The notes under the pieces are model-generated. The model searched no databases, was not told where the DNA came from, and saw nothing but the letters and a program-made list of their open reading frames with translations. This document shows positions 1 to 6,409 of a DNA stretch of 11,172 nt, piece after piece. The stretch covers positions 1 to 11,172 of the forward strand of contig DATAXV010000142.1 of assembly GCA_036272915.1 (NCBI GenBank). The letters run 5' to 3'. The translations under genes were made by a program, and so were the position numbers. Source of the DNA: DATAXV01 sp036272915. Its GTDB lineage: Bacteria > Chloroflexota > Dormibacteria > Dormibacterales > Dormibacteraceae. The first letter of the stretch is position 1. Every line of letters starts with the position of its first letter.

Positions 1-543
1 CTCGTCGAGGACGACGAAGCGGACGGTGTCCAGCTTCAGGGTCTCGCGGTCGATGTGGTCGAGCAGCCGTCCCGGCGTCCCGACCACGACCTGGACGCCG
101 TGGGCGAGAGCACGGAACTGACGCTCGTAGGGCTGGCCGCCGTAGACCGGCAGCGTGACCATCTGGCGCCGCCGGCCGATGCGGTTGAGCGCGTCCGCCA
201 CCTGCATCGCGAGCTCTCGCGTCGGGACGACGACCAGCGCCTGCGTCCTGAGGTCGCGCTCCTGGAGGCGCTCGACCATGGGCAGGCCGTAGGCCGCGGT
301 CTTGCCGGTCCCGGTCGGAGCCTGCGCGATCACGTCGCGGCCCTGGAGGAGCAGCGGGATGGCCAGCTCCTGAACGCGCGTCGGCATGTCGAAGCCGAGA
401 TCGGCCACCGTCTCGAGCGACGCCGACTCGAGTCCGAGCCTGGTGAAGCTGGCGGGGGTGGGTGCCTCCTGCGGCGCCTCCTCGTTCGGCGGTGCCGCGT
501 CGGCCGTACCTCGGCCGTGCGGCTTCGTGGTGGGATCGTCCAT
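1..543 (-). CDS. DEAD-box ATP-dependent RNA helicase, N-terminal part (cut by window edge)
   Basis: The minus frame reads 181 residues from ATG at 543 to the left edge and ends inside motif II, at the D-E of DEAD. Motifs appear in canonical order: a Q motif (F33 with Q58 after a T-R-V context), motif I APTGTGKT at residues 75-82, motif Ia PTRELA at 107-112, the GG pair at 135-136, motif Ib TPGRLLD at 156-162, and V-V-L-D-E at 177-181. The first 30 residues are a polar, Pro/Ala/Glu-rich tail without family similarity. These enzymes unwind or remodel RNA using ATP in ribosome assembly and RNA decay; the RecA2 half lies outside the window. An AGGAAAG ribosome site sits a few bases upstream of the ATG. 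The gene is transcribed away from the enzyme block. Family assignment is secure; the specific paralogue (RhlE-, CsdA- or DbpA-like) cannot be told without the C-terminal half. Confidence 0.95.
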   Translation of the reverse strand, partial: MDDPTTKPHGRGTADAAPPNEEAPQEAPTPASFTRLGLESASLETVADLGFDMPTRVQELAIPLLLQGRDVIAQAPTGTGKTAAYGLPMVERLQERDLRTQALVVVPTRELAMQVADALNRIGRRRQMVTLPVYGGQPYERQFRALAHGVQVVVGTPGRLLDHIDRETLKLDTVRFVVLDE

Positions 544-855
544 GGTCTTTCCTCGGGAGCTCCGAGCGCAGGCTCAGTACGGTGGCTCCCCGCAACGCGG
601 CCTCGACGCCGCTGCGCTCGTCGCGGCTGCCACCAATCGGTCCGACATGCGATCCCCTGGCGGGACACGGGCCTCGTCGGGACGCTGGCATGCCAGCCGC
701 GACAATGATAAGGGCTGGATCGGTTGCCGTCCCGACCGGAGTGCCTCCGAGGAGCGGTATGACGTCTGCTGTTCGGCACGGCGGTCGGCTACGTTGAGGT
801 GGGAGCGGGGTCGGCGCCCTCCGGCGGCAACGTCTGACAGAGGAGAGAGGCAGAC
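544..855. other. Divergent intergenic region between helicase and aldo/keto reductase
   Basis: This 312-nt stretch must hold the promoters of both divergent genes. Reading frames crossing it show no family similarity and look like continuations of antisense frames. Visible elements are a perfect 14-bp palindrome at 684-697, a TATCAT hexamer on the minus strand at 705-710 that could be a -10 for the helicase, and a TACGTT at 790-795 that could be a -10 for the reductase. No convincing -35 accompanies either hexamer. Confidence 0.5.
684..697. repeat. Perfect 14-bp palindrome, operator-like
   Basis: GCTGGCATGCCAGC is its own reverse complement. It lies in the helicase/reductase divergent region, directly downstream of a possible minus-strand -10 (TATCAT, 705-710) and about 160 nt upstream of the reductase start. 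Such a site is the size expected for a dimeric helix-turn-helix repressor. No second copy was noticed elsewhere in the window, so the binding protein cannot be proposed from sequence. Confidence 0.35.
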
Positions 856-1832
856 TTGGCTAGAGCGACCGATCGTGTCCGCGTGGGCAGAAGCGAGGTG
901 GTGGTCACGCGGCTCGGGCTGGGGACGGCACCGCTCGGTGGCTGGCCGGATCCGCTGGACGAGGACGTGGCGCGACACACCGTCGAGGCGGCGTGGGATG
1001 CCGGTATCCGCTTCTTCGACACGGCGCCCCTCTACGGCCACGGCTTCGCCGAGCGCCGGCTCGGAGAGGTCCTGACCGCCCGTCCGCGCGCCGAGTACAC
1101 CATCGGCACCAAGGTCGGCCGGCTTCTTCACGACGGTCCCGCCGATCAGCCGGTGATCTTCAGGGAGAAGGCCCTGAACCCGATCTTCGACTTCAGTCGC
1201 GAGGCGATCGTCCGCTCCTTCGAGGAGAGCCTGGAGCGGCTGGGGCTGGATTCGGTCGACATCGCCCACATCCACGAACCCGACGACCACCACGATCAGG
1301 CGTGGCCGAGGCCTACCCGGCATTGGTCGAGCTCAGGGAGAGGGGAAGGATCCGGGCCATCGGCGCGGGCATGAACCAGGCCGAGATGCTGGCCCGCCTC
1401 GGCCGCGAGGCCCAGTTCGACTGCTTCCTGCTGGCCGGGCGGTACACGCTGCTCGAGCAGAGGCCGCTGGACGGCCTGCTGCCCCTCTGCGTCGAGAGGG
1501 GGATCTCGATCTTCACCGGCGGGGTCTTCAACAGCGGCGTGCTCGCCGACCCCGAGGCCACGCCCAACTACAACTACGAGGCGGCGCCGCCCGAGGTCAT
1601 CGACCGGGCGCGGCGGATCGCGGAGGTGTGCCGGCGCCACGACGTCCCGCTCCGGGCGGCGGCGGTGCAGTTCCCGCTCGGCCATCCCGCCGTCGCCAGC
1701 GTCCTCACCGGTGCCCGCAGCCCGGCCGAGATCGAGGAGAACGTCCGCCTGCTCGACGTCGACATCCCGGCTCAGCTCTGGGCCGACCTCAAGCTTGCCG
1801 GGCTGGTCCGGGAGGACGCGCCGACGCCGTAG
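856..1832 (+). CDS. Aldo/keto reductase, D-threo-aldose (L-fucose) 1-dehydrogenase-like, interrupted by a -1 frameshift
   Basis: Two overlapping frames together make one complete AKR. Frame A starts at TTG 856 behind an AGGAGAGAGG ribosome site and runs to codon 149 (about 1302). It carries the nucleotide-binding start, the catalytic D55 and Y60 (FFDTAPLYG), K86 (GTKVGR) and H140 (HIHEPDD). The frame then leaves the family consensus, while the next frame picks it up at once with VAEAYPAL and continues through MNQAEMLARL, FDCFLLAGRYTLL, GGVFNSGVLA and GARSPAEIEENV to the TAG at 1832. One added base, most simply a G at 1302-1303, restores about 325 residues, the normal family length. The middle and C-terminal motifs match the subgroup that oxidises L-fucose and D-arabinose-type aldoses to lactones with NAD(P)+. 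No slippery heptamer is visible, so a sequencing error or real inactivation is likelier than programmed frameshifting. The cyclase gene starts 44 nt downstream. Confidence 0.9.
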
Positions 1833-1876
1833 GGAGCCGGTGCCGTGTTCGACGTCAACAGGGGAGGATGGATGAC

Positions 1877-2578
1877 ATGGACCCGAAGACAGCGCTCGCC
1901 CCCGCCGACCGGATGGTGGACCTCTCCCACGTGCTCGAGGAGGGGATCCCCTTCTGGCCGACGCATCCCCGCTACGAGCACAAGCTGATGGAGACCTACG
2001 AGAGGGGCGACATCTTCTGTCAGTACGGGATCAACCTGGGCGAGCACTCGGGTACCCACTTCGACGCGCCGATGCACATCATCCCCGGCGGTGCCTCGAT
2101 CGACCAGGTGCCGATCAGCCAGGTGTGCGGGCGGGCGGCGACCATCGACGCGTCGCACCTTGGGGCCAACGGTGTGCTCGAAGCCTCGGCGATCGAGGCC
2201 TGGGAGGAGGAGCACGGGCCGATCGAGGCCGGCGACTGCGTGCTGATCCGCTTCGGCTGGGACCGCCACTGGGGGCTTGGCTCCGAGGGCGGCGGCTTCA
2301 TGCAGGACTGGCCCGGGATCTCGGGCGAGTCGGCCAGCCTCCTCGTCGGCCGCGGTGTCCGCATGGTCGGCACCGACGCACTCTCCATCGACGTCTTCAC
2401 CAGCGCCGAGGCGGCGCCGGCGCACCGGATCCTGCTCGGCAGCGATGTCCTGATCGGGGAGAACTTCAACCGCCTGGATTCGCTCCCCGCCCACTGCACG
2501 CTGCTCGCCTTCCCGCTCCCGATCAAGGGCGGCTCGGGGTCGCCGGTACGGCCTGTGGCGATCCTCCCCGAGGAGTAG
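1877..2578 (+). CDS. Cyclase / kynurenine formamidase superfamily metal-dependent hydrolase
   Basis: This 233-residue protein has the signature of the cyclase family (PF04199): an N-terminal DLSH (H18), the HSGTHFDAPMH metal motif at residues 57-67 (H57, H61, D63, H67), and downstream H183 and E195 in the PAHRILLGSDVLIGEN segment. Members hydrolyse amides or lactones (formylkynurenine, isatin) or act in polyketide cyclisation, using Zn or Mn. ATG 1877 is preferred because GGGGAGG at 1861-1867 sits 9 nt upstream; ATG 1868 in the same frame would abut the ribosome site. The gene follows the reductase by 44 nt and is probably co-transcribed with it, which suggests a lactone or related carboxylic product of that enzyme as substrate (inference). 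No signal peptide is seen. The 233-residue length is ordinary for the family. The exact substrate cannot be read from sequence. Confidence 0.9.
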   Translation: MDPKTALAPADRMVDLSHVLEEGIPFWPTHPRYEHKLMETYERGDIFCQYGINLGEHSGTHFDAPMHIIPGGASIDQVPISQVCGRAATIDASHLGANGVLEASAIEAWEEEHGPIEAGDCVLIRFGWDRHWGLGSEGGGFMQDWPGISGESASLLVGRGVRMVGTDALSIDVFTSAEAAPAHRILLGSDVLIGENFNRLDSLPAHCTLLAFPLPIKGGSGSPVRPVAILPEE

Positions 2579-2950
2579 CGGCGCCGATCCGGCCGACGCG
2601 GCTTGGGCGTCGACGCACACGGCTGCCCGTGCGCACCCGGTCGGGGCACCCCGGCGCGAACCGGTGTTCGGGCGTGGACGGTCGGGCGTGGCGTTCTGAC
2701 GTCGTCGGGGCGCTGATCGTAGTCTCGATGTAGAGCGTCAACAATCGACGCGCTCGTCCGTCGTTTCCGGGAGCCGCAGGAGAGCGAGGTGGAGGCGGAC
2801 ATTGCCGGCGGTCACGGCGTGACCGGGAGAGGGGAGAGCCCTCCCGGCGGGTGCGTCCGGCGACCTTCCCACATTCTCCGGCCTCGCCCACCTCGCCCGG
2901 ATCGTGACGGATCGCGTGGGACCAGCCGAGGAGACCTCAAGGAGCAGAGC
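2579..2950. other. 372-nt intergenic region upstream of the PhyH gene
   Basis: No gene is supported here. The frame of the downstream oxygenase stays open back to GTG 2789, but that extension is Arg/Pro/Gly-rich, unlike the family, and has no ribosome site. Visible elements are a near-perfect GC hairpin shortly after the cyclase stop (about 2620-2640), a TAGTCT hexamer at 2720-2725 with TTCTGA at 2694-2699 that could be a poorly spaced promoter, and a 7-bp inverted repeat at 2823-2829/2841-2847. The gap suggests that the oxygenase has its own promoter and a long leader. Confidence 0.45.
2823..2847 (+). repeat. 7-bp inverted repeat in the PhyH leader
   Basis: CCGGGAG at 2823-2829 pairs exactly with CTCCCGG at 2841-2847 across an 11-nt purine-rich loop. 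It lies about 100 nt before the PhyH start codon and would form a hairpin in a leader transcript. There is no T-run after it, so it is not a classical terminator. No known riboswitch could be recognised around it. Confidence 0.3.
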
Positions 2951-3928
2951 ATGTCAGCGTTGAGCGACAGGGAGATCGAGCGCTTCGGGGATGACGGCTA
3001 CATCGTCGTCGAGGACGTAATCGATGTGGGGCGGTACCTGGACCCGATGGTGGAGGAGTACCAGGGCCTTCTCGACCGGCTGGCTGACAGTCTGTACGAG
3101 GCGGGGAAGATCCCCTCCACCTATGCCGACCTGCCCTTCGGCAGCAGGCTGACGCAGATCTACAGAGACACGGGCAAGGTCTGGGCCCAGTACTTCGACT
3201 TCTCCCTGCCCTTCAAAGGCGTCAAGACGGACGAGCCCTGCCACTTCGGTCCGGCCGTCTTCGACGTCCTCCGCTGCCCCGGTCTCCTCGACGTCGTCGA
3301 GTCTCTGATCGGACCGGAGGTCTACTCCAACCCTGTGCAGCACGTCCGGCTCAAGCCGCCCGAGCGCCTGACGCCGCGCGACCCCGACTCCGGGCGCGTC
3401 CTGCTCGGAGCGACGCCCTGGCATCAGGACAACGGCGTCGTCATCGAGGAGGCGGACGAGACCGAGATGCTCACCGTCTGGATCCCGGTCTTCGACGCGA
3501 CCGAGGAGAACGGCTGCCTCCGCGTGGTCCCCCGCAACCACCGGGCAGGCCTGCTCCACCACTGCATCGGGACCGGCGGCAACTACCTTCCCGATCGGGA
3601 GTTCGACGTGGATCGGGCGAGGCCCGTGCCGATGCGCCGAGGCAGCGCGCTCTTCATGCACCGGCGCACGCCGCACTCCTCGCTCTCCAACGAGAGCGAT
3701 GACATTCGCTGGAGCATGGATCTCCGCTACAACCCGACCGGCCAGCCGACGGGGAGGCCGGAGTTCCCCGGGTTCGTCGCCCGCAGCCGCGGCAATCCCG
3801 CCTCCGAGCTGCGTGATCCCGCCGAGTGGGAGCGCCTCTGGATGGAGACCAGGGCGCGGATGTCCAGCCACCCCGAGCTGGTCGGTGCCTTCGGCCGCTG
3901 GCAGCCGGGAGACCCCTACTGCGCGTGA
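2951..3928 (+). CDS. Phytanoyl-CoA dioxygenase (PhyH) family Fe(II)/2-oxoglutarate oxygenase
   Basis: This 325-residue protein carries the Fe(II) triad H158-x-D160 in a PWHQDNGV context and H242 in TPHSSLSNES, followed by R253 at the position that binds the 2-oxoglutarate carboxylate. Surrounding blocks (DDGYIVVEDVI at 14-24, MLTVWIPVFDATEENGCLRVVPRNHR at 173-198, RRGSALFMHRRTPH near 229-242) are typical of bacterial PhyH proteins, which hydroxylate a wide range of small molecules while decarboxylating 2-oxoglutarate. ATG 2951 is chosen because AAGGAG at 2939-2944 lies 6 nt upstream and the family similarity begins right after it; the open frame to 2789 is not used. The protein is likely cytoplasmic, with no signal or membrane segment. 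It sits between a cyclase-type hydrolase and an RraA-type aldolase, which suggests a step in one catabolic route, and a GC hairpin follows its stop. The substrate is unknown. Confidence 0.92.
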   Translation: MSALSDREIERFGDDGYIVVEDVIDVGRYLDPMVEEYQGLLDRLADSLYEAGKIPSTYADLPFGSRLTQIYRDTGKVWAQYFDFSLPFKGVKTDEPCHFGPAVFDVLRCPGLLDVVESLIGPEVYSNPVQHVRLKPPERLTPRDPDSGRVLLGATPWHQDNGVVIEEADETEMLTVWIPVFDATEENGCLRVVPRNHRAGLLHHCIGTGGNYLPDREFDVDRARPVPMRRGSALFMHRRTPHSSLSNESDDIRWSMDLRYNPTGQPTGRPEFPGFVARSRGNPASELRDPAEWERLWMETRARMSSHPELVGAFGRWQPGDPYCA

Positions 3929-3934
3929 CCCGAG

Positions 3935-3959
3935 GGGGCGGCCTTCCTCGGGCCGCCCC
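3935..3959 (+). terminator. GC-rich hairpin, probable terminator after PhyH
   Basis: Starting six nt past the PhyH stop, GGGGCGGCC (3935-3943) and GGCCGCCCC (3951-3959) form a perfect 9-bp stem with a 7-nt loop. No T-tract follows, as is common for hairpin terminators in GC-rich genomes. It would separate the PhyH transcript from the RraA-like gene, or at least attenuate read-through. Confidence 0.55.
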
Positions 3960-4061
3960 ACCCCCAGTCCCGACCGCCGCGCCGCGCCCCAGCCGTGTCA
4001 CGCTCGACGTCGGGGCCATCGGCCCGTGCCGGAAGCAGCCAGAGCAAGGAGTGGATCGGCC

Positions 4062-4796
4062 ATGGCAGTGACGGGTGAGTTCGCGCTGACAGACGAGGCG
4101 AGAGCCAAGCTGGCGCGGGTGTCGACGGCGACGCTGACCTCGCAGCTCCTCCATCGGGGCTTCCGCAACACCTTCATCGCCGGGCTGACCACGATGCGGC
4201 CCGACCTGCGCATGGTCGGCCGCGCCTTCACCCTCCGCTACGCCCCCTCCCGCGAGGACATGGACCTCAACGTCGACTTCGACAACGACGTCAACGTCCA
4301 GCGCCGGGCGGTGGAGGCGATCGGGCCCGGGCAGGTGCTGGTCATCGACGCCAGGGGCGAGCTGCGCTCGGCCTCCTTCGGCCACATCATCGCCACCCGG
4401 ATCATGAAGCGGGGCGCCGCCGGGCTGGTCACGGACGGTGCCCTGCGCGACTCCGGCGAGATCCGGCACCTCGACCTGCCCTCCTACTGCCGCGGTGCCC
4501 ACGCCACCACCTCGTCGGTCATGCACCACCCGGTCGACATGCAGGTGCCGATCGGCTGCGGCGGCGTCCTGGTGATGCCGGGCGATGTCATCGTCGGCGA
4601 CGTCGAGGGCGTGGTCGTGATCCCTGCGGCGCACGCCGAGGAGGTCGCCCACGCCGCCTTCGACCAGGACTCGATCGAGGAGTACCTGACCCAGAGGGTG
4701 GCCTCGGGAGACTCGATCAGGGGCGTCTACCCGCCCGACGAGCGCACCCGCGCCGAGTACGAGGAGTGGCGCCGCCGGCGGTCGGAGGGAGCCTGA
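4062..4796 (+). CDS. RraA / 4-hydroxy-4-methyl-2-oxoglutarate aldolase family protein
   Basis: This 244-residue protein has the RraA-like fold signatures: GQVLVIDARGE near 90-100, the pyruvate/metal site AAGLVTDGALRDSGEI at about 119-134 with R129 and D130, and the C-terminal GDVIVGDVEGVVVIP at about 174-188. Aldolase members use Mg2+ to cleave or decarboxylate 4-carboxy-4-hydroxy-2-oxo acids and oxaloacetate; true RraA regulators of RNase E are shorter (about 160 residues) and lack part of the active site. The intact R-D pair and the length favour an aldolase or decarboxylase role. An acidic D/N-rich segment at 65-79 is a subgroup insertion. ATG 4062 follows AAGGAG (4046-4051) with 10 nt spacing. 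It lies 133 nt downstream of the PhyH gene with an intervening hairpin, so it may have its own promoter. Products annotated simply as a regulator of RNase would probably be misleading here. Confidence 0.9.
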   Translation: MAVTGEFALTDEARAKLARVSTATLTSQLLHRGFRNTFIAGLTTMRPDLRMVGRAFTLRYAPSREDMDLNVDFDNDVNVQRRAVEAIGPGQVLVIDARGELRSASFGHIIATRIMKRGAAGLVTDGALRDSGEIRHLDLPSYCRGAHATTSSVMHHPVDMQVPIGCGGVLVMPGDVIVGDVEGVVVIPAAHAEEVAHAAFDQDSIEEYLTQRVASGDSIRGVYPPDERTRAEYEEWRRRRSEGA

Positions 4797-4817
4797 CCGG
4801 CAGCGTCGGCGAGCGCG

Positions 4818-4837
4818 CGGAGCCCGTGCTCCGGAGC
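4818..4837 (+). terminator. Small hairpin after the RraA-like gene
   Basis: CGGAGC (4818-4823) pairs with GCTCCG (4828-4833) across a 4-nt loop, and GCTCCGGAGC (4828-4837) is itself a palindrome, so two alternative folds exist. The site is about 20 nt past the RraA-like stop and no T-run follows. A weak terminator is the simplest reading. Confidence 0.33.
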
Positions 4838-4886
4838 GAGCCGTGATTCGTTGACCTGGCCCGTGGATGGTCAGCGTGCTCCCTTC

Positions 4887-4892
4887 TTGACA
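4887..4892 (+). promoter_or_regulatory. Possible -35 element for the tyrosinase operon
   Basis: A consensus TTGACA lies 63 nt upstream of the tyrosinase start, between the RraA-like hairpin and the gene. The matching -10 region 17-19 nt downstream (around 4910-4917) is a poor match to TANNNT, so only the -35 is supported. A second TTGACC occurs at 4851-4856. Confidence 0.3.
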
Positions 4893-4954
4893 GCGGCCGG
4901 GGCGCCACCCAAGGTGATGGCGTCCCGGGAGCGTCGAAGGAAGAAGGAGGAATC

Positions 4955-5773
4955 ATGGCGGCAACCCCGCTGTCGCTTCGGCTGGACGTGGATCATGCGG
5001 ACATCGCCTCGCTGAGGGACGCCTACGGCAAGATGCAGGCGATCAGCGGGACCGACAATCGCAGCTGGATCTACTGGGCCGGCTACCACGGCTTCTCCAA
5101 CTTCTACTGCTGGCACCACGCCAGCACCGGTGCCGACAGCACCGAGTACCCGTACAGCCTCTTCCTGCCCTGGCACCGCGCCTATCTCATGTACTGGGAC
5201 CAGGCGGCGCGCGACCAGAATCCCGGGGCCGCCCTCTCCTGGTGGGACTGGAGCGCCCAGACCGGCGTGCCGGACGCGTTCGCCCAGGAGCAGGTCGACG
5301 GCGCCGGCAACCCCCTCTTCGATGGGCCGATGCCCGACATGTCGGACCAGCCGGCGCGGCGCACGCGGCGGTGGCCCGGCGATCCGTCGCAGCTGCCCAG
5401 CGCCTCCGACGTCGATTCGATGATGGCGCTTAGCAGCTTCGAGGACTTCCAGGCGCAGATCGAGCAGCTGCACGACGCCGTCCATGGCTGGGCGGGCGGC
5501 ATCAACCCCGACAACGAGCGGGAGGGCGGGGACATGGCCTCGATCCCGGTCGCCGCCTATGACCCGCTCTTCTGGGCCCATCACTGCATGATCGACCGGC
5601 TCTGGTACCTCTGGCAGCTGCGCTACGGCGTCTCCAACATCCCGCCCAACTACCTGCAGCTGACGCTGGCGCCCTTCCGCTACAAGGTCAGCGACGTGCT
5701 CGACATCCACGCCCTCGGGTACGAATACGCCGCCGCCGCCACCACCGTGGCCGGTACCACCCAGCAGACGTAG
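4955..5773 (+). CDS. Tyrosinase-family type 3 copper oxidase
   Basis: This 272-residue protein has both copper sites. CuA: H45 (GYHGF), H54 in C52-W-H54, and H74 in FLPWHRAYL. CuB: H173 and H177 (HDAVHGW) and H210 in DPLFWAHHCMIDRLW. The C-x-H arrangement is the one that forms a Cys-His thioether in fungal and plant enzymes (family knowledge). The Glu usually found eight residues after the CuA HR is Asp here (D82). The enzyme would hydroxylate phenols or oxidise catechols with O2. No signal peptide is seen, so it may be cytoplasmic or need a partner. AAGGAGG at 4944-4950 precedes ATG 4955. The C-terminus contains DVLDIHALGYEYA, the usual junction to a C-terminal beta domain, then ends at TAG 5771-5773; the next gene supplies such a domain in the same frame. 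Whether it acts as tyrosinase or only as catechol oxidase is unresolved. Confidence 0.95.
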   Translation: MAATPLSLRLDVDHADIASLRDAYGKMQAISGTDNRSWIYWAGYHGFSNFYCWHHASTGADSTEYPYSLFLPWHRAYLMYWDQAARDQNPGAALSWWDWSAQTGVPDAFAQEQVDGAGNPLFDGPMPDMSDQPARRTRRWPGDPSQLPSASDVDSMMALSSFEDFQAQIEQLHDAVHGWAGGINPDNEREGGDMASIPVAAYDPLFWAHHCMIDRLWYLWQLRYGVSNIPPNYLQLTLAPFRYKVSDVLDIHALGYEYAAAATTVAGTTQQT

Positions 5774-5788
5774 GATCGAGTTGGAGCG

Positions 5789-6256
5789 ATGGAGAACAGA
5801 TACGTCTCGGCGGAGATCGACCTGTCGGCGATGCCGCCCCACTTCTCGCGCGCCGACCTCGTCTTCGAGGAGGTCGACCACGCCGGCGCGTCCTTCGAGG
5901 CCAGGATCTTCATCAACAACGCCGGCGCCGACCGCGACACCGCGAAGGCGCCGGAGACCGGGTACGCCGGGTCCTTCAACATCTTCGGGCACGGCGGCTG
6001 CTTCGGCGACGAGGGCCACTGTGACGTGGTGCCGCGGCGCGCCTACGATCCACGGCGGGCGCACCCGCTGGCGCCGGTGCAGCGGACGGTGATCGCCACC
6101 GACGCCGTCCGCCGGGCGATGTCCCAGTCGGCGAAGGCCGTGCTCACCGTGGTCCCGGTCCTGACCGGCGTGACCGCCAAGGTCGACCCGGAGGTGGCGG
6201 TGCTGAGGTTCGACCGGGTGAGCCTGGTCGCCTACCGGTCCGTGACCGACGCCTGA
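5789..6256 (+). CDS. Small protein resembling a tyrosinase C-terminal (caddie-like) beta domain
   Basis: The 155-residue protein is rich in short beta-prone segments (ADLVFEEV, SFEARIFINN, AVLTVVPVL, VAVLRFDRVSLVAY) and has a core H68-G-G-C71-F-G-D-E-G-H77-C78. From memory, similar sequences form the C-terminal domain of larger tyrosinase/polyphenol-oxidase proteins, where such domains shield the active site and can assist copper loading; this match is recalled, not searched. The Cys/His cluster could bind copper. The gene is in the same frame as the tyrosinase, separated by TAG plus five codons (DRVGA). Its ribosome site is poor: GGAG lies only 2 nt from ATG 5789. Expression may therefore rely on coupling to tyrosinase translation or on stop read-through. 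It is very likely the functional partner of the tyrosinase. A hairpin at 6263-6304 follows its stop. Confidence 0.8.
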   Translation: MENRYVSAEIDLSAMPPHFSRADLVFEEVDHAGASFEARIFINNAGADRDTAKAPETGYAGSFNIFGHGGCFGDEGHCDVVPRRAYDPRRAHPLAPVQRTVIATDAVRRAMSQSAKAVLTVVPVLTGVTAKVDPEVAVLRFDRVSLVAYRSVTDA

Positions 6257-6262
6257 CACCGT

Positions 6263-6304
6263 CGGTCCGGACGGGACGCGCGCCTGCGCACGCTGTCCGG
6301 ACCG
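6263..6304 (+). terminator. 10-bp inverted repeat, probable terminator of the tyrosinase pair
   Basis: CGGTCCGGAC (6263-6272) and GTCCGGACCG (6295-6304) are exact reverse complements. The 22-nt loop between them can itself form a short GCGC/GCGC stem, giving a compact structure 6 nt after the stop of the caddie-like gene. No T-run follows. Its position between two same-strand genes argues for ending the tyrosinase transcript before the stress-protein gene. Confidence 0.5.
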
Positions 6305-6409
6305 CGCCGTATCGTCATCTCTGGTCCGATCGTCCACGACCGGCCGGCCTGACCGGCGCTGCATGCCGGCGATCCCACCGCGCTCCACGCCGTTCCAAGG
6401 AGATAGCCC

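Noticed and set aside
55..708. Plus-strand open frame opposite the helicase
   Set aside because: Arg/Ala/Gly-rich antisense shadow of a gene with all DEAD-box motifs in order on the minus strand.
1295..1310. Programmed frameshifting in the aldo/keto reductase
   Set aside because: No slippery heptamer, no stimulatory Shine-Dalgarno or hairpin in the right place, and metabolic enzymes of this family are not known to use it; deletion or base-call error is simpler.
2789..2950. N-terminal extension of the PhyH protein from GTG 2789
   Set aside because: No ribosome site, Arg/Pro/Gly-rich composition, and PhyH similarity begins at ATG 2951 behind AAGGAG.
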